DNA from: Sutcliffiella horikoshii
GTDB lineage: Bacteria; Bacillota; Bacilli; Bacillales; Bacillaceae_I
Assembly (NCBI GenBank): GCA_001636495.1
Contig: KV440964.1
Span: 1,938,666 to 2,002,665, forward strand
Length of the DNA stretch: 64,000 nucleotides
Direction: 5' to 3'
The notes under the pieces were generated by a model, which was not told the DNA's origin, did not search any database, and saw nothing but the letters and a program-made list of their open reading frames with translations. The position numbers and the translations under genes were made by a program. Shown here one piece after another: positions 52,843 to 61,234 of this stretch (position 1 is the first letter of the stretch; each line of letters opens with the position of its first letter).

Positions 52843-52888
52843 AAAGCTGGGCCCAAGTCTAATTGACAAGGGCCCAGCTTCCTTTTAT
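52843..52888. terminator. Terminator between yjcZ and the reverse-strand gene
   Basis: AAGCTGGGCCC pairs perfectly with GGGCCCAGCTT. Confidence 0.85.
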
Positions 52889-52907
52889 GTGTCTTTACTT
52901 GTACTTG

Positions 52908-53060
52908 TTATTGAATCATTGGGAGCAGATAGCTGATGATGAACCAGATGATTCCGAAAAATATGATTAAATACGCTGTATATTTAATAAATGTAGACGC
53001 AACCATTCCTCTGTCTTCTTTAGTTTCCCTTTTGTCTACCCTGACATCCTTTTCCTCCAT
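52908..53060 (-). CDS. Small membrane protein (50 residues)
   Basis: Begins MEEKDVRVDKRETKEDRGMV, with one hydrophobic helix (YLIIFFGIIWFIISYLLP) at the C-terminus. GGAGGGTTTAAC precedes the ATG. Charged head and single helix suggest a membrane peptide; I do not recognise the family. It is convergent with yjcZ. Confidence 0.7.
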   Translation of the reverse strand: MEEKDVRVDKRETKEDRGMVASTFIKYTAYLIIFFGIIWFIISYLLPMIQ

Positions 53061-53349
53061 GTTAAACCCTCCTGGAAAATTCTTTGTTTATTGGATATAT
53101 ACCCATTTGATGACGGCATAAACATTTACCATTTCGTATAAGAAGAAAGTGCTATACTGCAAAAGTAAGTAGAATTCTTGGTTTAGGAAAGTGTATAATG
53201 AAAAAACAGTGTAATTCTTGGAAATGAGAAGCAACTTTCCCAAGTGGGACTTTATATCTATATGAAGGATTAAGAGATATAATAGGAAAAGCAATTTAAA
53301 TCTTTAATCTTCCCAAAAAAATTAATTTTTAAGATGTATGAGGTATTTT

Positions 53350-54618
53350 ATGAAAAGGAAATGGCTTAAGTTTATACCTTTAATCTATCTGTTCTTTGGA
53401 ATCGTATGGATTGGCCTAACCGATTATTGGTTATATGTCCTAAAACAAAATAATTATATCGTTATAGCAGAATATATCAATTTACTTAAAGGCTGGCTGT
53501 TTATTCTCATTACAACTTTATTGTTGTATATGATGCTGAAAAAACACGAAGCATTGAAAGATTTGGAGCGGAAGGAACAGGAGCTTTCTACGCTTATCAA
53601 TAACATGCCTGATTTTGTCTGTTTCAAGGATGGGCAGGGCAGGTGGCTTCAGACTAATGACTACGGCCTTGCCCTCTATGATTTACAAGATGTCGACTAT
53701 AAAGGAAAGACGGATCTCGATCTTCGAGAGTATTCGCCGCATTTCAAGGAAGCATTTGAATATTGTACAGAAACGGACAGGAAGACATGGGAGGAAGGTC
53801 AAACCTCTCGTGAGGAAGAGTCTTTTTGTTTGGCAAATGGGGAACAAAAGACATTTGATGTGATTAAAGTTCCTTTATTCTACTCGGATGGGCGCAGGAA
53901 AGCACTTGTGACAATCGGAAGGGATATTTCCTCTCTGAAAAAGACGGAACAGCTGCTGGTTACAAAAGAGAAATTATCTGTTGTAGGGGAGCTGTCAGCA
54001 GGTATTGCCCATGAAATAAAGAATCCATTGACATCAATCAAAGGCTTTATCCAACTGATTCAAAAATCTGGGAAAGCTAACCGGAAACATGTGGAATTGG
54101 TTCTATCTGAGATCGATAGAATTAATGAGATCGTCTCGGAACTGCTAGTGTTATCTAAGCCGCAAACCAAAGAGCTTACGCTCATTTCAATCTTTGATAT
54201 CATTCAATATGTTATTAACCTGGTGAGTAACGAAGCCAGAAAAAATAATATCATCATAGAAATTAAGGATATCGATAAGGATATGGTAATCAGGGGAGAC
54301 AAGAACAATCTCAAGCAGGTTTTCATCAACCTTATTAAAAATTCGATGGAGGCAATGTCTTCAGGTGGAAAGATAGAAATTAGCGGGATGCATGATTCTG
54401 TCGAAGGTGTCTATATCAGAGTCAAAGATGGTGGAAGCGGAATTAGCCCTTCTAACTTAGAAAGACTTGGAGATCCCTTCTTTACATCCAAAGAAACAGG
54501 GATAGGCCTTGGTTTGACGATTACAAAGAAAATTATTCAAGAACATAAAGGACAGATGAAGATCGAAAGTGAAATTGGTAAAGGGACAACGGTCACTGTT
54601 GTTCTACCATCGCAGTAA
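53350..54618 (+). CDS. Orphan PAS-domain sensor histidine kinase (phosphorelay type)
   Basis: A 422-residue kinase with two N-terminal helices (about 9-25 and 43-64), a PAS domain (about 75-200, FVCFKDGQGRWLQTN), HisKA with the phospho-His in AGIAHEIKNPLTSIKGFIQL (about residue 219) and HATPase motifs (NLIKNSMEAM, DGGSGI, GIGLGLTITKKI). HEIKNPLTxIKGF and lack of a linked response regulator are typical of KinB/KinE-type kinases that feed Spo0F in the sporulation phosphorelay. ATG at 53350 follows GAGG. Confidence 0.88.
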   Translation: MKRKWLKFIPLIYLFFGIVWIGLTDYWLYVLKQNNYIVIAEYINLLKGWLFILITTLLLYMMLKKHEALKDLERKEQELSTLINNMPDFVCFKDGQGRWLQTNDYGLALYDLQDVDYKGKTDLDLREYSPHFKEAFEYCTETDRKTWEEGQTSREEESFCLANGEQKTFDVIKVPLFYSDGRRKALVTIGRDISSLKKTEQLLVTKEKLSVVGELSAGIAHEIKNPLTSIKGFIQLIQKSGKANRKHVELVLSEIDRINEIVSELLVLSKPQTKELTLISIFDIIQYVINLVSNEARKNNIIIEIKDIDKDMVIRGDKNNLKQVFINLIKNSMEAMSSGGKIEISGMHDSVEGVYIRVKDGGSGISPSNLERLGDPFFTSKETGIGLGLTITKKIIQEHKGQMKIESEIGKGTTVTVVLPSQ

Positions 54619-54721
54619 AAAATGTGCGTTTGATAGAAGGTAGATGACCAAGCAGTTCATAGATTCTTGCATAAACTATATCGTGTGCAGCTTCCTTCTC
54701 CTTTCGTACACGGGATTATTT

Positions 54722-54752
54722 GGACAGAGGATTCTTCTCTGTCCCTTTTTAT
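54722..54752 (+). terminator. Terminator of the kinase gene
   Basis: GGACAGAG pairs perfectly with CTCTGTCC, followed by CTTTTTATTT. Confidence 0.8.
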
Positions 54753-54836
54753 TTGGCTCTGTTAACCAGCGCTGGTGATTTTTTTTCGGAAAACAGGGTA
54801 TAAATAAGACAATATAGATATAAATGGGGGAGTCAG

Positions 54837-56129
54837 ATGTCAAAGAATGAAATGTATGACCTTATTGGAATAGGAGTTGGCCCTTTTAATTTGGGGTTGG
54901 CCGCGTTGATGGATGATCTGCCGAATATTACGTCCGTTTTCTTTGATAAAGAGGATGGCTTCAATTGGCATCCAGGTATGCTCATTGAACAATCCGATCT
55001 GCAGGTTCCGTTCATAGCAGATTTGGTTACATTTGCGGATCCTACCAGCCAATACAGCTTCTTGAATTATGTACATAAACAGAACAGGCTGTTTCAATTT
55101 TTCTTTTATCGACGCTTTGATATTCCGAGAAGAGAATATAACCTATATGCAAGGTGGGTCTCCGAAAAACTTCGAAACTGCCGCTTTCAATCGGAAGTGA
55201 TTTCAGTCTCCAGCAATGGCGATGCCTATGAAGTTAAGGTAAGACACACAGATACAAAAGAAGTATTTACTTATTTGGCGAAGCATATCGTTGTTGGGAC
55301 AGGGAGTGTTCCATTTATACCAGACAGCATAGAAAAAAGTGAACATGTTGTGCATACTAGTGATTATTTGCGTGCTGCAAAAGATATCAAAGATTCAGCA
55401 TCCGTGGTAGTGGTAGGCTCAGGTCAGAGTGCGGCAGAAGTTTTCTATGAATTGTTGGAAGACCAGAAACACCACCAATATACCCTTACTTGGTACACCC
55501 GTTCCGCAATTTTTTCTCAATTGGAAAGTGCGAAGATGGGTCAGGAAGTATTTTCTCCGGATTATGTGCGTTACTTTCATGGCCTTCCTTACGAAAAGCG
55601 AAAAGAAGCATTAGAAAGATTAGATTCGGTTCGTAACGGAGTGGATAAAGAAACTTTAATTAAGATCTATGACCTTTTATATAACCGTTCTGTCGAAGGA
55701 CGGGACAGTAAAATTATCATCCAGCCTCTAACTGAAGTGAATACTATTAAGGAGGAAAAAGGCTCCTTGACCGTGTCCTGTAAGCAGTGGGAGAAAGAAG
55801 AAGAGTTTACGGTCCATGTGGATAAAGTAGTATTAGCCACCGGCTACAAGCCCCACATTCCTCAGTGGATTTGGGATAAAAAAGATGAAATTCAATGGGA
55901 AAGTGAAAAAGAATTCAAAGTTGATGAGAAATTTAGATTGGTTTGGAAAGAAGAAAGGCAACATCATATGTATATTTCCACCAACCTGGAGCATTCGCAT
56001 GGTACCGCAGCCACAAATTTGAGTCTTGCAGTCATGCGAAATCAAACCATCATCAATGATGTGGCAGGTAAGGAGATCTACCCTATCCAGAAGGATGCTA
56101 TCTTCCAGCAATTCATGCCGAATGCTTAA
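54837..56129 (+). CDS. Lysine/ornithine N-hydroxylase family monooxygenase
   Basis: A 430-residue flavoprotein of the IucD/PvdA/RhbE family, which N-hydroxylates lysine, ornithine or a diamine as the first step of hydroxamate siderophore synthesis. It has the FAD site IGIGVGPFNLGLAAL, the NADPH site VVVGSGQSAAEVFYELL and the C-terminal ATGYKP motif. No siderophore synthetase, transporter or clear Fur box lies nearby, so it is an orphan; its substrate is unknown. A GGGGGAG site precedes the ATG. Confidence 0.88.
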   Translation: MSKNEMYDLIGIGVGPFNLGLAALMDDLPNITSVFFDKEDGFNWHPGMLIEQSDLQVPFIADLVTFADPTSQYSFLNYVHKQNRLFQFFFYRRFDIPRREYNLYARWVSEKLRNCRFQSEVISVSSNGDAYEVKVRHTDTKEVFTYLAKHIVVGTGSVPFIPDSIEKSEHVVHTSDYLRAAKDIKDSASVVVVGSGQSAAEVFYELLEDQKHHQYTLTWYTRSAIFSQLESAKMGQEVFSPDYVRYFHGLPYEKRKEALERLDSVRNGVDKETLIKIYDLLYNRSVEGRDSKIIIQPLTEVNTIKEEKGSLTVSCKQWEKEEEFTVHVDKVVLATGYKPHIPQWIWDKKDEIQWESEKEFKVDEKFRLVWKEERQHHMYISTNLEHSHGTAATNLSLAVMRNQTIINDVAGKEIYPIQKDAIFQQFMPNA

Positions 56130-56201
56130 TGGGACGTTTAGTTTGTCTGATGGCGGGTACTTAAACATATGTAGATTAAATTGAGAAGGAGTCGTTCTAT
56201 A

Positions 56202-56717
56202 ATGAGTAAAAAAATCGCTGTATTATTAACCAATGAATTTGAAGACTCAGAGTACACGGAGCCTGCCAAAGCCTTTGAGGAGGCCGGTCATAAGTTAACA
56301 GTAATCGAGAAATCCAAAGGAGAAACCGTCAAAGGAAAAACTGATGGAGTGGAGGTCACCACGGACGCAGGAATTGATGATGTCAGTCCTGAGGATTTCG
56401 ACGCATTGCTGATTCCGGGAGGTTTCTCACCTGATATTCTCAGAGCGGACGATCGATTTGTTTCGTTTACGAAAGCATTCATGGATGATAGGAAACCGGT
56501 TTTTGCTATCTGCCATGGCCCGCAATTACTTATCACGGCAGAAGCTCTTAAAGGACGAGATATCACAGGATATACATCCATCAAGATCGATCTGCAAAAT
56601 GCAGGAGCACATTTCCATGACAAGGAAGTAGTGGTGTGCCATGACCAGCTGGTTTCTAGTAGAACACCAGATGACATCCCTGCATTCATCAAGGAGTCAT
56701 TAAAGCTTTTGAAATAA
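56202..56717 (+). CDS. DJ-1/PfpI family protein (YfkM-like)
   Basis: A 171-residue protein with the PfpI fold: LLTNEFEDSEYTEPAKAFEE with the conserved Glu, IPGGFSPDILRADDR, and the nucleophile elbow FAICHGPQLLITAEAL (Cys about 104, then His). Members are deglycases, proteases or stress proteins such as B. subtilis YfkM; the activity here is not established. ATG at 56202 follows GAAGGAG. Confidence 0.88.
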   Translation: MSKKIAVLLTNEFEDSEYTEPAKAFEEAGHKLTVIEKSKGETVKGKTDGVEVTTDAGIDDVSPEDFDALLIPGGFSPDILRADDRFVSFTKAFMDDRKPVFAICHGPQLLITAEALKGRDITGYTSIKIDLQNAGAHFHDKEVVVCHDQLVSSRTPDDIPAFIKESLKLLK

Positions 56718-56771
56718 AAAGTCTAAGGATCCAGACAAGGAGTAATACTCCGGTCTGGATCTTTTTTTATG
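56718..56771 (+). terminator. Terminator of the PfpI gene
   Basis: GGATCCAGACAAGGAG pairs with CTCCGGTCTGGATC, followed by seven T residues. Confidence 0.85.
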
Positions 56772-56959
56772 AAATAAAATGCCAAAATATACTAAAATGT
56801 TTTATTGAAATACGTTTTTATATAAGAATCTCTATTATATTCATCCATAAACTTGTATAAAGATTTTTGATTGTTTCAAATTAACTCCGTGTTTTAGAAA
56901 GGTTTTAATGTATATGTATGAAAAGTGTGAATAATTAGACTCATATTTTCCTAGTTTGA

Positions 56960-57000
56960 TTGAATCATAATCATAATACTGTTATAATATTAAGAAAATT
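56960..57000 (+). promoter_or_regulatory. dpp promoter with CodY-like box
   Basis: TTGAAT (56960-56965), 17-bp spacer, TATAAT (56983-56988). AATATTAAGAAAATT (56986-57000) matches the CodY consensus AATTTTCWGAAAATT at 13 of 15 positions and overlaps the -10 and start site. The dpp operon of B. subtilis is repressed by CodY. Confidence 0.6.
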
Positions 57001-57023
57001 GTAACATGAAAGGAGGGAAATGG

Positions 57024-57848
57024 ATGAATTTATATATATCGGTTGATATGGAAGGGATTAGTGGGCTAGTAGATCATAGCCATGTCGATTCGAGACTACA
57101 TAATTATGAGCGTGGTCGTAAAATAATGACCCAGGAAGCGAATGCGGTCGTGACTACAGCTTTTGAAAAAGGGTTCAAGGAGGTTGTCGTCAATGACAGC
57201 CATTCTAAAATGAATAACATACTAATCGAGGAGCTGCATCCCGATACCAAGTTGATAACAGGTGATGTGAAGCCTTTTTCCATGGTGCAGGGACTGGATG
57301 AAAACTTTGATGCGGCCATTTTTGTCGGATATCATGCAAGGGCTTCCATGAAAGGGGTCATGACCCACTCCATGATCTTTGGCGTTAGGAATATGTACAT
57401 TAACGATGTGCAGGTCGGGGAGTTAGGGTTTAATTCCTTTGTAGCAGGTTATTATGGAGTACCGGTCATCATGGTGGCGGGAGATGACCAGACAGCACTT
57501 GAAGCCCAAAACCTCATCCCTGACATATATTGTGCGGTAGTAAAGGAAGCGGCTTCACGGTCCTCTGCGAAATCACTGACTCCGATCAAAGCGCAAGAAC
57601 TTCTTAAAGAACAGACATCCAAGGCGTTGGAGAACATACATACGATAAAACCGCTGGTAACGCCTGATCATCCAACGCTTCGCATTGAATTTGCCAATTA
57701 CGGTCAAGCGGAATGGGCAAACCTAATGCCCGGAACCGAAATAGAGCCGGGGACGACCATCGTCAAGTTCCAGGCAAAAGATATAAAGGAAGCCTATCAA
57801 GCCATGCTTGTAATGACAGAATTGGCAATGAGAACAACTTTTTGCTGA
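57024..57848 (+). CDS. dppA: D-aminopeptidase DppA
   Basis: Zinc-dependent, self-compartmentalising D-aminopeptidase that releases N-terminal D-amino acids, notably from D-Ala-D-Ala peptides. The 274 residues equal the B. subtilis protein. Metal ligands are in ISVDMEGISGL (Asp, Glu) and in the VVNDSH and YHARA motifs (His). ATG at 57024 follows AAAGGAGGG. It is the first gene of dppABCDE-ykf, behind a CodY-box promoter; an R2 element with nested R1 separates it from dppB. Confidence 0.93.
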   Translation: MNLYISVDMEGISGLVDHSHVDSRLHNYERGRKIMTQEANAVVTTAFEKGFKEVVVNDSHSKMNNILIEELHPDTKLITGDVKPFSMVQGLDENFDAAIFVGYHARASMKGVMTHSMIFGVRNMYINDVQVGELGFNSFVAGYYGVPVIMVAGDDQTALEAQNLIPDIYCAVVKEAASRSSAKSLTPIKAQELLKEQTSKALENIHTIKPLVTPDHPTLRIEFANYGQAEWANLMPGTEIEPGTTIVKFQAKDIKEAYQAMLVMTELAMRTTFC

Positions 57849-57868
57849 TAAGTTTCTAAAATTACATA

Positions 57869-58084
57869 AGGCTGTTTAACAAAGTTTGTTCCTTTTACAA
57901 AAATATAAAAAACGAGTGAATTGGAGCGGAAGTCACTCGACTCCGGCGGGAGGTAGCGGTAGACTTGAGACCCCGCAACGAAGTGAGGAGGCTCAAGCAC
58001 CGCCCCGCGGAAAGCGAGTGACTGCAGCGAAAAGGAACGGTCAAACTTTATAATCAATAACACCAATCTTTTAGAAAACAGCCT
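57869..58084 (+). mobile_element. MITE-like element R2, copy 3, carrying a nested R1
   Basis: A 216-bp element with 9-bp inverted ends AGGCTGTTT and AAACAGCCT and perfect 6-bp flanking duplications TACATA (57863-57868 and 58085-58090). Both ends are homologous to copies 1 and 2, while the middle is an R1 repeat (57914-58037). It sits between dppA and dppB. Confidence 0.8.
57914..58037 (+). repeat. Dispersed repeat R1, copy H (nested in R2)
   Basis: About 124 bp with the standard core (GGAGGTAGCGGTAGACTTGA, GACCCCGCAACGAAGTGAGG, CCCGCGGAAAGCGAGTGAC). The outer arms GTCACTCGACTCC and AGCGAGTGAC pair with each other. Confidence 0.85.
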
Positions 58085-58125
58085 TACATAAAAAACCGTA
58101 TAGTGAAGAAAGTGTGAGTGGGAGA

Positions 58126-59058
58126 ATGGGAACATTTATAGCAAAACGATTACTAGCAATGCTCATAACTTTATGGGTCATCATCACCTTGACCTTCTTC
58201 TTGATGCATGCCATTCCAGGTTCGCCACTCAATGAAGAACGCTCTACAAGCGATGTTGTTCAGCGTAACCTGGAAGCGCACTATCATTTGGACAAGCCGA
58301 TACCGGTGCAATATGTGATGTATTTAAAGACATTAGCGACATTGGACTTTGGACCATCTATCAAACAGCCGTCCCAGACGGTAAATGATATGTTAGGGCG
58401 GGGATTCCCGATTTCTTTCGAGCTTGGGATGATCACCTTAACAATTGCAGTCTTCTCCGGTATCTTTCTGGGAGTAATCGCTGCACTGAAACGAAACGGT
58501 GTCATTGATTATATGGCCATGACCTTTGCCGTTTTCGGGATATCCATTCCTAACTTTGTCCTTGCAACGTTGCTGATACAGCAAGTGGCTGTTACTTGGG
58601 GGGTGCTTCCGCCGGCCACTTGGTCAAGCTGGAAACATATGATCCTACCTACATTAGCCCTCGCAACAGGACCGATGGCGATTATTGCGAGACTTACAAG
58701 GGCAAGCATGATGGAAGTGCTGACACAGGATTACATACGAACTGCGAAAGCAAAGGGGTTATCCCCTGTGAAAATAGTTTTTAAGCATGCGCTTAGAAAT
58801 GCGCTACTGCCGGTGGTAACCATCCTGGGGACGCTTGCCGCAGGGATTTTGACCGGGACGTTTGTTATTGAAAAAATCTTTGCCATCCCAGGCATGGGGA
58901 AATACTTCGTGGAAAGCATAAATACCCGTGACTACCCGGTCATTATGGGGACGACGGTATTCTATAGTGCTTTCTTGATCGTGATGCTTTTTCTTGTAGA
59001 TATAGCTTACGGGATATTAGACCCTCGTATTAAGCTTCATAAAAAGGAGGGGAACTGA
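58126..59058 (+). CDS. dppB: Dipeptide ABC transporter permease DppB
   Basis: The first membrane subunit of the dipeptide importer: 310 residues, an N-terminal helix followed by five more, and the permease EAA loop in YIRTAKAKGLSPVKIVFKHA. ATG at 58126 follows GTGGGAGA; a GTG four codons earlier is an alternative. dppC starts two bases after its stop. Confidence 0.93.
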   Translation: MGTFIAKRLLAMLITLWVIITLTFFLMHAIPGSPLNEERSTSDVVQRNLEAHYHLDKPIPVQYVMYLKTLATLDFGPSIKQPSQTVNDMLGRGFPISFELGMITLTIAVFSGIFLGVIAALKRNGVIDYMAMTFAVFGISIPNFVLATLLIQQVAVTWGVLPPATWSSWKHMILPTLALATGPMAIIARLTRASMMEVLTQDYIRTAKAKGLSPVKIVFKHALRNALLPVVTILGTLAAGILTGTFVIEKIFAIPGMGKYFVESINTRDYPVIMGTTVFYSAFLIVMLFLVDIAYGILDPRIKLHKKEGN

Positions 59059-59059
59059 T

Positions 59060-60010
59060 ATGGCGCAGCGTAAACTTCAAGAAGATCACCCGAACACTGT
59101 CCCTGATGAATGGTTCACACCCGTAGATAAGAATAAGGGAGAGGCAGAAGCTGTAGTCCGACCGAGCCTTTCCTACTGGCAAGATGCTTGGCGCCGATTG
59201 GTAAAGAACAAACTTGCGATGGCAGGGTTGGTATTTCTAGTATTCTTGACCATCATGGCCATTTTTGGTCCGATTTTTTCCTCACACAGTGTGACGCAGA
59301 CAAATCTGCCGAACCAGAATCAGCCGCCATCATCCACCCATCTTTTCGGTACAGATGAACTTGGGAGAGACGTTTTCACACGTACTTGGTATGGTGCAAG
59401 AATCTCCTTGTTTGTCGGTTTGATGGCCGCATTGATCGACTTTATCATCGGTGTTATCTACGGTGGTATCGCTGGTTACAAAGGTGGAAGAACTGATAAT
59501 GCAATGATGCGAGTCGTGGAAGTACTTTATGGCTTACCATATCTTTTAGTTGTTATTTTATTAATGGTCGTAATGGGACCTGGATTATTGACCATCATCA
59601 TCGCTCTCACCGTTACCGGGTGGGTTGGCATGGCCAGGATTGTCAGGGGGCAGGTACTTCAAATTAAAAATTATGAGTTTGTACTGGCATCCAAAACATT
59701 TGGAACGAAGACTTCACGGATTATAAGGAAAAACCTTTTACCTAATACAATGGGACCTATCATTGTTCAAATGACGTTGACAGTTCCGGCAGCCATTTTC
59801 GCAGAGGCTTTCCTAAGTTTCCTTGGCCTTGGTGTACAAGCTCCCTATGCCAGTTGGGGTGTAATGGCCAATGATGGATTATCCACGATCATTTCCGGAC
59901 ATTGGTGGCGCCTTTTCTTCCCGGCTTTCTTCATCTCCATGACCATGTTTGCGTTTAACGTGCTTGGAGACGGATTACAAGACGCACTAGATCCAAAGCT
60001 GAGGAGGTAA
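59060..60010 (+). CDS. dppC: Dipeptide ABC transporter permease DppC
   Basis: The second membrane subunit, 316 residues, with the typical OppC_N segment (SYWQDAWRRLVKNKLAMAGL), the TDELGRDVFTRTWYGARISL motif before the transport core, and the EAA loop near ASKTFGTKTSRIIRKNLLP. It is tightly coupled to dppB and dppD (8-base gap to dppD). Confidence 0.94.
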   Translation: MAQRKLQEDHPNTVPDEWFTPVDKNKGEAEAVVRPSLSYWQDAWRRLVKNKLAMAGLVFLVFLTIMAIFGPIFSSHSVTQTNLPNQNQPPSSTHLFGTDELGRDVFTRTWYGARISLFVGLMAALIDFIIGVIYGGIAGYKGGRTDNAMMRVVEVLYGLPYLLVVILLMVVMGPGLLTIIIALTVTGWVGMARIVRGQVLQIKNYEFVLASKTFGTKTSRIIRKNLLPNTMGPIIVQMTLTVPAAIFAEAFLSFLGLGVQAPYASWGVMANDGLSTIISGHWWRLFFPAFFISMTMFAFNVLGDGLQDALDPKLRR

Positions 60011-60018
60011 GTGACATC

Positions 60019-61029
60019 ATGGAAAAAGTACTGCAAGTTAAAGACTTACATGTCTCCTTTACAACATACGGAGGAGAAGTGAAAGCGGTTCGTGGCGTAA
60101 GTTTCGACCTTCATAAAGGGGAGACACTTGCGATCGTAGGAGAGTCAGGCTGTGGGAAAAGTGTGACATCCCAAAGTATCATGCGTTTGATTCCAGAACC
60201 GCCAGGCCGCATTACACAAGGGTCAGTCCTTTTCAAAGGCAAGGACCTCACGAAAGTTTCCGAACCGGAAATGAGGAAAATTCGTGGCGCGGATATCTCG
60301 ATGATCTTCCAAGACCCTATGACAGCATTGAATCCGACACTGACGGTTGGGGATCAAATCATGGAAGGGATTATCCAGCATAAGAAGGTATCCAAGGCAG
60401 AAGCGAAGAAACAAGCGGTGGACATGCTGAATCTTGTCGGGATACCAAGTCCGACAGAACGACTAAAGCAATATCCTCACCAGTTCAGCGGAGGAATGAG
60501 GCAGCGCATCGTCATTGCAATGGCGCTTGTTTGCCAGCCAGAGGTATTGATAGCAGATGAACCGACAACAGCACTTGATGTGACAATCCAAGCTCAGATA
60601 TTAAATCTGTTTAAGGATATTCAAAAGAAAACTGGGGTTTCCATCATCATTATCACCCATGACCTTGGAGTCGTGGCGCAAGTTGCAGACCGTGTGGCCG
60701 TCATGTATGCAGGGAAGATTGTGGAGTCCGGAAATAGGAGAGAAATCTTCTACAGAGGCGAGCATCCATATACAAAAGGACTATTAAACTCTGTCCCTCG
60801 ACTTGATTTGGAGGATGAAGAGCTGGTGCCTATTATCGGCTCACCACCCGATCTGTTTTCTCCACCGGTAGGCTGTGCATTTGCAGCTAGATGTGAGTAT
60901 GCGATGGAGGTTTGTGAGCGCGTATATCCGATGAAGACAACCTTGTCTGAGGAACATCATGTAGATTGCTGGCTTCAGGACCCAAGAGCTCCAAAACCAG
61001 TAAAAACAGTGATTTCTACTATAAGGTAA
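60019..61029 (+). CDS. dppD: Dipeptide ABC transporter ATP-binding protein DppD
   Basis: A 336-residue ATPase with Walker [13 protein letters not shown], signature [15 protein letters not shown] and Walker [15 protein letters not shown]. The oligopeptide-transporter C-terminal region has the Cys-rich [20 protein letters not shown], which in homologues carries an iron-sulfur cluster. There is no dppF partner in the window, as in B. subtilis, where DppD works alone. Confidence 0.94.
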   Translation: MEKVLQVKDLHVSFTTYGGEVKAVRGVSFDLHKGETLAIVGESGCGKSVTSQSIMRLIPEPPGRITQGSVLFKGKDLTKVSEPEMRKIRGADISMIFQDPMTALNPTLTVGDQIMEGIIQHKKVSKAEAKKQAVDMLNLVGIPSPTERLKQYPHQFSGGMRQRIVIAMALVCQPEVLIADEPTTALDVTIQAQILNLFKDIQKKTGVSIIIITHDLGVVAQVADRVAVMYAGKIVESGNRREIFYRGEHPYTKGLLNSVPRLDLEDEELVPIIGSPPDLFSPPVGCAFAARCEYAMEVCERVYPMKTTLSEEHHVDCWLQDPRAPKPVKTVISTIR

Positions 61030-61067
61030 GACTTATAGTGAAATAGAAATTGTACATAGATTCCAAA

Positions 61068-61193
61068 GCTGTTGATTGGAGCACAGGGCGAAGACTCCGG
61101 CGGGAGGTAGCGGTAGGTTGAGACCCCGCAACGAAGTGAGGAGGCTCAAGCACCGCCCCGCGGAAAGCGAAGCCCAGTGCGGAGATTAACAGC
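61068..61193 (+). repeat. Dispersed repeat R1, copy I (inside the dpp operon)
   Basis: About 126 bp with ends GCTGTTGATT and GATTAACAGC and the standard core. It lies between dppD and dppE, so it is transcribed as part of the operon or marks a separate dppE unit. Confidence 0.88.
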
Positions 61194-61234
61194 GGTGTCT
61201 TATAGAACCAAAATTGAAAAAGGGGGAGTAACAC

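Noticed and set aside
54760-54836. Fur box before the N-hydroxylase gene
   Set aside because: The region is AT-rich, but no GATAATGATAATCATTATC-like 7-1-7 repeat was found.
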